Source: CAJBIL01 sp044359525 (lineage in GTDB: Bacteria > Pseudomonadota > Gammaproteobacteria > Burkholderiales > Rhodocyclaceae). Taken from it: DNA of 64,000 nucleotides. Under the pieces are notes generated by a model. That model was not told where the DNA came from, made no database searches, and was given only the letters and a program-made list of their open reading frames with translations. Where the stretch lies: the NCBI GenBank assembly GCA_044359525.1, contig JBIKLY010000002.1:1-64000 (forward strand). The letters are read 5' to 3'. Numbering within the stretch: position 1 is the first letter of the stretch; the number at the start of each line of letters is the position of its first letter. Position numbers and translations under genes: made by a program. This document shows positions 59,674-64,000 of the stretch, one piece after another.

Positions 59674-61134
59674 ATGACGGCAATGGAAAAACTGAAACTG
59701 CCCACCGTGCTCGTCGTCGACGACGAAGTGCGCTCGCTTGAGGCGCTGCGCCGCACGCTGGAAGAAGATTTTGAAGTGTTCACCGCGTCAAGCGCCGCAG
59801 AAGCGCAGACGGTGATGGAGCGCGAGTGGGTACAGATCATCGTTTGCGACCAACGCATGCCGGGAATGACCGGCGTCGAGTTTCTCAAGGGCGTGCGCAG
59901 CCAGTGGCCGGATACCCTGCGCATCATCCTCTCGGGCTATACCGAGGCCGAGGACATCATCGCCGGGGTGAACGAAGCCGGCATCTACCAGTACCTGATG
60001 AAGCCGTGGCAGCCCGACCAGCTGCTGCTCACACTGCAGGCGGCGGCCAACGTCTATCGCCTGCAGCAGGAAAACCAGCGCCTGTCGGTCGAGCTGCGCG
60101 CCGCCGAGCCGGTGCTCGTCAAACGCGTCGAGATGAAGTACGAGCGCGTCAAACGCGAGTTCGGTCTCGACGGCCTGATCCGCACGCCGAAGAGCCCGCT
60201 CAATACGGTTTGCGAGCTGGTCGAGAAAATCGCCCCCTACGATCTGTCGGTGCTGATTACCGGCGAATCGGGAACCGGCAAGGAAATGCTGGCGCGCGCC
60301 ATCCACTACCGCAGCCGGCGCGCCGAGCGCGCCTTCGTCATCGAGAACTGCGGCGCGCTGCCCGACCAGTTGCTCGAAGCCGAACTGTTCGGCTACAAGC
60401 GTGGCGCCTTTACCGGCGCCTACGAGGATCGTGTCGGGCGTTTCCAGCAGGCCGATGGCGGCACCATATTTCTCGACGAAATTGGCGAAACCAGCCCGGC
60501 GTTTCAGGTGAAGCTGCTGCGGGTATTGCAGGAAGGCGAATTCCGTCCGCTCGGCGCGCCACGTCCGGTATCGGTCGATGTGCGCGTCGTCGCCGCAACC
60601 AATCGCGACCTCGAAGCCGATGTGCGCGCCGGGCGTTTCCGCGAGGATCTGTATTATCGGCTGGCCACCGTCACGCTGCACGTGCCGCCGTTGCGCGAGC
60701 GACCGATGGATATTCCTCTGCTCGCTGGTCGTTTGCTGGACGCCAGCCAGAAAGCGCTGGGCAAAAAATCAAACGGCTTTACCAACGAAGCGCTCGCCTG
60801 CATCGCCGCCTACCGCTGGCCCGGCAACGTGCGCGAATTGCAGAACGAAATCCTGCGCATGCTGGCACTTTCCGATACGCCGCTCCTCGGTGCCGACTTG
60901 CTGGCGCCGCGCATCCTGCGTACGCCGGCCGTTGATCAGCAGGAGGACGAGCTTCTGTTGCTGGTCGGTGGCGAGGGTGGCTTGAAGGAGCGCATGGATG
61001 CGCTCGAAGCGCGCGTCGTCAAGGAAACGATGATCCGCCAGCGCTGGAACAAATCGAAAGCGGCCGTCGAACTCGGCCTGTCGCGCGTCGGCCTGCGCAA
61101 CAAGCTGGTGAGATACGGGCTGGAGCGGGGGTGA
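59674..61134 (+). CDS. hoxA: HoxA NtrC-family transcription activator of hydrogenase genes
   Basis: A 486-aa sigma54 activator. The receiver domain has Asp59 in IIVCDQRMPGMTG, the AAA+ domain has a Walker A motif GESGTGKE at 197-204 and the sigma54-contact loop GAFTGA at 244-249, and a Fis-type helix-turn-helix ends the chain. HoxA with a histidine kinase (HoxJ) answers to the H2 sensor. No kinase is seen in the window. ATG at 59683 is an alternative start 3 codons on. Confidence 0.93.
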   Translation: MTAMEKLKLPTVLVVDDEVRSLEALRRTLEEDFEVFTASSAAEAQTVMEREWVQIIVCDQRMPGMTGVEFLKGVRSQWPDTLRIILSGYTEAEDIIAGVNEAGIYQYLMKPWQPDQLLLTLQAAANVYRLQQENQRLSVELRAAEPVLVKRVEMKYERVKREFGLDGLIRTPKSPLNTVCELVEKIAPYDLSVLITGESGTGKEMLARAIHYRSRRAERAFVIENCGALPDQLLEAELFGYKRGAFTGAYEDRVGRFQQADGGTIFLDEIGETSPAFQVKLLRVLQEGEFRPLGAPRPVSVDVRVVAATNRDLEADVRAGRFREDLYYRLATVTLHVPPLRERPMDIPLLAGRLLDASQKALGKKSNGFTNEALACIAAYRWPGNVRELQNEILRMLALSDTPLLGADLLAPRILRTPAVDQQEDELLLLVGGEGGLKERMDALEARVVKETMIRQRWNKSKAAVELGLSRVGLRNKLVRYGLERG

Positions 61135-61154
61135 TGAAGGAAATCAGGAAAAAA

Positions 61155-61260
61155 GCGAACCACCAAGACACCAAGGGCACCAAGAGGCACCAAGAAGTGC
61201 AAAAGCATTCTTTGGTTTTTCTTGGTGATCCTTGGTGCCCTTGGTGTCTTGGTGGTTCGC
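61155..61260. repeat. Long hairpin element, CACCAAG class (element 10)
   Basis: Arms of 42 bases, 61155-61196 and 61219-61260, pair with three mismatches around a 22-base loop. The outer GCGAACCACCAAGACACC word is shared with the right arm of element 6. It stands in the hoxA-hoxB gap and the hoxB ribosome binding region follows. Confidence 0.9.
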
Positions 61261-61285
61261 AGTTCTGTTTTACAGGGGCGGGCGC

Positions 61286-62278
61286 ATGAAACTCCTCTGG
61301 CTCCAGGCGTCGGGTTGCGGCGGTTGCACGCAGTCGCTGCTTGGCGCCGAGAGTCGGGGCGGGGTGTTTGAGAAATTGGCAGCGAGTGGCATCGAGCTGC
61401 TTTTTCATCCCGGCGTCTCCGAAGCCAGTGGTGAGGCATCGCTGGACTTGCTCAACGCGGCCGCCGCCGGCCGCCTGCCCTTCGACATCCTTTGCGTTGA
61501 AGGTGCGCTGCTGCGCGGCCCGAATGGCAGCGGGCGTTTTCATATGCTGTCCGGCAGCGGGCTGCCGATGATCACCTGGGTCGAGCGGCTTGCTGCCCGG
61601 GCGCGTTATGTCATCGCAGTTGGCACGTGCACGGCGTATGGCGGTATCAATGCTGCGGGCGACAACGCGACCGAAGCCTGCGGCCTGCAGTTTGACGGCA
61701 ACGAGCGCGGAGGGCTGCTTGGTGAAGACTTTCGTGCAGGCTCGGGACTGCCGGTAATCAATATTTCCGGCTGTCCGATTCATGCCGAATGGGTGGTCGA
61801 TACGCTGTGCTCGCTGGAACTCGGCGCGCTTGGCGTTGATGATATTGATGCTTTACAACGGCCGCGTTTCTATACCGAGCAGTTGGTCCATCACGGCTGC
61901 CCGAAAAACGAGTTTTACGAATTCAAGGCCAGCGCGCAAAAGCCTTCCGATCTAGGCTGCCTGATGGAGAACATGGGTTGCAAGGGAACGCAGGCACATG
62001 CCGACTGCAACACGCGGCCCTGGAACGGCGTCGGCTCGTGCATTCGCGGCGGGTTCGCCTGCATCTCTTGCACCGAGCCGGGTTTCGAGGAGCCCGGCCA
62101 TCCGTTCATGGAAACGCCGAAGATTGCCGGCATCCCGATTGGTCTGCCGTCCGACATGCCCAAGGCATGGTTTGTTGCGCTCGCCGCTTTGTCAAAATCG
62201 GCGACGCCCAAACGCGTGCGTGACAACGCCGTTTCCGATCACCCGCTGCCGGTGCTCAGAAAATCGGGGAAAAAATGA
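61286..62278 (+). CDS. hoxB: HoxB/HupU, small subunit of the H2-sensing [NiFe] hydrogenase
   Basis: A 330-aa small subunit without a signal peptide, so it stays in the cytoplasm, as expected for a regulatory hydrogenase. The first cluster ligands are Cys11 and Cys14 in CGGCTQS; further clusters follow in VGTCTAYGG, GCPIHAEW and GCPKNEFYEF, and late cysteines include CISCTEPGF. It forms a sensor with HoxC. ATG at 61286 is after the hairpin element; a frame open upstream runs into it. Confidence 0.93.
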   Translation: MKLLWLQASGCGGCTQSLLGAESRGGVFEKLAASGIELLFHPGVSEASGEASLDLLNAAAAGRLPFDILCVEGALLRGPNGSGRFHMLSGSGLPMITWVERLAARARYVIAVGTCTAYGGINAAGDNATEACGLQFDGNERGGLLGEDFRAGSGLPVINISGCPIHAEWVVDTLCSLELGALGVDDIDALQRPRFYTEQLVHHGCPKNEFYEFKASAQKPSDLGCLMENMGCKGTQAHADCNTRPWNGVGSCIRGGFACISCTEPGFEEPGHPFMETPKIAGIPIGLPSDMPKAWFVALAALSKSATPKRVRDNAVSDHPLPVLRKSGKK

Positions 62279-63726
62279 GCCGCCGCCTGACGGTTGGTCC
62301 GTTCAATCGCGTCGAGGGCGATCTTGAAGTGACGCTCGACGTGGTCGACGGCCGCGTTGCGTCTGCGCGGGTCAGTTCGTCGCTGTACCGCGGTTTTGAA
62401 CCGATGCTGACCGGCAAGCATCCGCTCGATGCGCTGGTTATCGTGCCGCGCATCTGCGGTATCTGCTCGGTTTCGCAGTCGGCGACAGCCGCCGCCGCGC
62501 TGGCCGACGCCAGCGGGCTGGTGATGCCGCCAAATGGACGTCTGGCGCAGAATCTTATCCTTGCCTGCGAGAATGTCGCCGACCATTTGACGCATTTCTA
62601 CCTCTTCTTTATGCCCGATTTCGCGCGCGATACCTATCGCGGAAAAAGCTGGCATGCCGCTGTTGAAAGCCGCTTCAAGGCGACCGTTGGCGATGCGCTG
62701 AAAACAATGCTGCCGGCACGCGCCGATTTCCTGCGCGTGCTGGGCTATCTCGCCGGGAAATGGCCGCACAGCCTCGCGCTACAGCCCGGTGGAACGACGC
62801 GCGCGGTGACGCCGACAGAAGTTGTTCGTCTGCTCTCCGTCTTGCGCGAGTTTCGCGCTTTCCTCGAAGCAACGCTGTTCGGTGATGCGCTGGAAAATGT
62901 CGCTGCCCTTGCCGACCCTGTGGCGCTCGCGGCCTGGGCGGCTGGCCGCCAATCCGATTTTGCACGCTTCCTGCAGATTGCCGACGATCTCGGGCTGGCC
63001 GGCATGGGGCGGGCGACCGATGTTTTTCTCAGCCATGGCGCTTATGGCAGTGGCGACGATCACCTGTTTGCGCGCGGCGTTTTTGACGGTGTTTTGACGC
63101 CGTTCGAGCAATTGAAAGTGAGCGAGGATGTCGCGCATGCCTGGCTGCTCGACAGTGCGCCACGGCATCCGTCGCACGGCGAAACGCGACCGCTGGCCGG
63201 CGAATTCAGCGAGAAGGCCGATGCTTACAGCTGGTGCAAAGCGCCGCGTTACGCCGGGCGGGTCGTCGAAACCGGCGCGCTGGCGCGTCAGGTCGTCGCC
63301 GGCCATCCTCTGCTGCGGGCGCTGGCCGCTGCCGATGGCGGCAACGTCAAGGCGCGCGTTGTCGCGCGCCTGCTCGAAATCGCGCTGATTGTGCCAGCCA
63401 TGGAAAATTGGGTACGCGCTCTCAAACCCGGCGAATCGTTCTGCGAGCAATGGCAGCTGCCCGACTCGGTGAGCGGCATCGGCCTTGTTGAAGCGGCGCG
63501 CGGTGCGCTCGGCCACTGGCTGCAAATCGAGCGCGGCAAGATTGCCCGCTACCAGATCATCGCCCCGACCACCTGGAATTTTTCGCCGCGCGACGCTGCG
63601 GGTGTGCCGGGCGCGCTCGAGCAGGCGCTGGTCGGCCTGCCGGTAGGTGAGTCGGAAAACGCGCCGCTGGCGGTGCAGCACGTCGTGCGCTCGTTTGATC
63701 CGTGCATGGTGTGTACGGTTCACTGA
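62275..63726 (+). CDS. hoxC: HoxC/HupV, large subunit of the H2-sensing [NiFe] hydrogenase
   Basis: A 483-aa large subunit. The first metal motif is RICGICSVSQS (Cys61, Cys64) and the second DPCMVCTVH (Cys477, Cys480), which ends exactly at His483. There is no C-terminal extension, so no maturation protease is needed; this is the known hallmark of sensor hydrogenases. CGICSVSQS rather than CGVCTGVH also fits the sensor group. It overlaps hoxB by 4 bases. Confidence 0.94.
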   Translation: MSRRLTVGPFNRVEGDLEVTLDVVDGRVASARVSSSLYRGFEPMLTGKHPLDALVIVPRICGICSVSQSATAAAALADASGLVMPPNGRLAQNLILACENVADHLTHFYLFFMPDFARDTYRGKSWHAAVESRFKATVGDALKTMLPARADFLRVLGYLAGKWPHSLALQPGGTTRAVTPTEVVRLLSVLREFRAFLEATLFGDALENVAALADPVALAAWAAGRQSDFARFLQIADDLGLAGMGRATDVFLSHGAYGSGDDHLFARGVFDGVLTPFEQLKVSEDVAHAWLLDSAPRHPSHGETRPLAGEFSEKADAYSWCKAPRYAGRVVETGALARQVVAGHPLLRALAAADGGNVKARVVARLLEIALIVPAMENWVRALKPGESFCEQWQLPDSVSGIGLVEAARGALGHWLQIERGKIARYQIIAPTTWNFSPRDAAGVPGALEQALVGLPVGESENAPLAVQHVVRSFDPCMVCTVH

Positions 63727-63835
63727 GGCTGCCTGGCGGTTATGTTAATCGTCGTTTTTCCGGTAGAGTTCGACGAATGGCATTGCCGTAGGTCAGTACA
63801 ACTTTGGCGGACAACAAAATGCAGGGAGTTGGACA

Positions 63836-64000
63836 GTGATTAAAACATTCCTGGGCATATCGCTTGGCTCGAAGGGGGCTGAGGATGCGTCATCGGAAAA
63901 ACTCCCCCTCAAGAAGGTCGATCTTGCGCAAATCAAGACACTGATCGAATTTTTCCCCATTGGGAAGCGGCTTGATTATTGCCCCGAGTTTAAAAAAGAA
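63836..64000 (+). CDS. Unknown protein, 5' part (continues past the window)
   Basis: A GTG start at 63836 with a GCAGGGAG ribosome binding region opens 55 codons that run to the last base. The visible part contains VDLAQIKTLIEFFPIGKRL. I do not recognise the family. It does not look like the PAS start of the HoxJ kinase expected after hoxC. The 109-base gap before it holds no other feature. Confidence 0.55.
   Translation, partial: MIKTFLGISLGSKGAEDASSEKLPLKKVDLAQIKTLIEFFPIGKRLDYCPEFKKE

Noticed and set aside
16219..61260. Hairpin elements considered as a CRISPR array
   Set aside because: There are no unique spacers of constant length and no cas gene; the repeat units are arranged as inverted, not direct, arms.
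48644..61260. Hairpins considered as ordinary rho-independent terminators
   Set aside because: They lie between genes that must be transcribed together, have long irregular stems and lack a clean T-run at the end of the stem.
61135..61285. Searched for a sigma54 (-24/-12) promoter for hoxBC and for hoxV
   Set aside because: No convincing GG-N10-GC element was seen by eye; the HoxA-controlled promoter is likely outside the window.

Overview
The window is a compact, GC-rich, gene-dense piece of a bacterial chromosome. Gene order (hemW-rdgB-rph-PP2C-kinase // yicC-gmk-rpoZ-spoT), the napDAGHB operon, a complete ccmABCDEFGHI operon and a Cupriavidus-like hoxV-hypABFCDEX-hoxABC block all point to a betaproteobacterium. 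The family mix suggests Rhodocyclales (Dechloromonas/Azonexus-like). That placement is inference, because there is no rRNA gene here. No tRNA, rRNA, CRISPR array, transposase or phage gene was recognised.

Layout. 1-17.2 kb is mostly housekeeping: thiG (cut by the window edge), trmB, a TonB-like protein, an ankyrin protein, hemW, rdgB, rph, a Ser/Thr phosphatase-kinase pair, yicC, a CHASE2 cyclase with a FecR-like partner, gmk, rpoZ, spoT, a DadA-like oxidoreductase, an enoyl-CoA hydratase and a TatD nuclease. 17.4-30 kb is a signalling island: a small monooxygenase-fold protein, a NarX-type kinase with a NarL-type regulator, then a tightly packed run of a CarH-like B12-binding protein, a diguanylate cyclase, a receiver-PAS-kinase, a membrane PAS-GGDEF-EAL-receiver protein and a Cache-PAS-GGDEF protein. 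30-43 kb is periplasmic nitrate reduction: napDAGHB, then a ZIP transporter, a three-domain ACP/acyl-AMP ligase/acyltransferase in an operon with napF, two tandem ethylbenzene-dehydrogenase-like haem proteins and napC. 42.9-50.2 kb is the cytochrome c maturation operon on the minus strand. 50.3-63.7 kb is the hydrogenase maturation and H2-sensing block (hoxV, hypA, B, F, C, D, E, X, hoxA, hoxB, hoxC). A new gene begins at 63836 and runs off the end.

How it works together. Ccm attaches the haems of NapB, NapC and the two extra cytochromes. Three FNR/ANR-type palindromes, upstream of napD, of napC and between ccmA and hoxV, suggest joint oxygen control. Hyp proteins build the NiFe(CN)2CO centre, HypX suggests CO-ligand synthesis in air, and HoxBC is an H2 sensor for the sigma54 activator HoxA. 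The hydrogenase it would control is not in the window.

The most unusual features are (1) ten long hairpins, most built from tandem 7-8 nt units in several sequence classes, six of them placed exactly in the gaps between ccm or hyp/hox genes; (2) a DNA-binding-domain-free CarH-like cobalamin protein leading a c-di-GMP signalling operon; (3) an ACP-ligase-acyltransferase fusion that shares an operon with a displaced napF; and (4) paired EB_dh-type cytochromes carrying a CX3CH motif.
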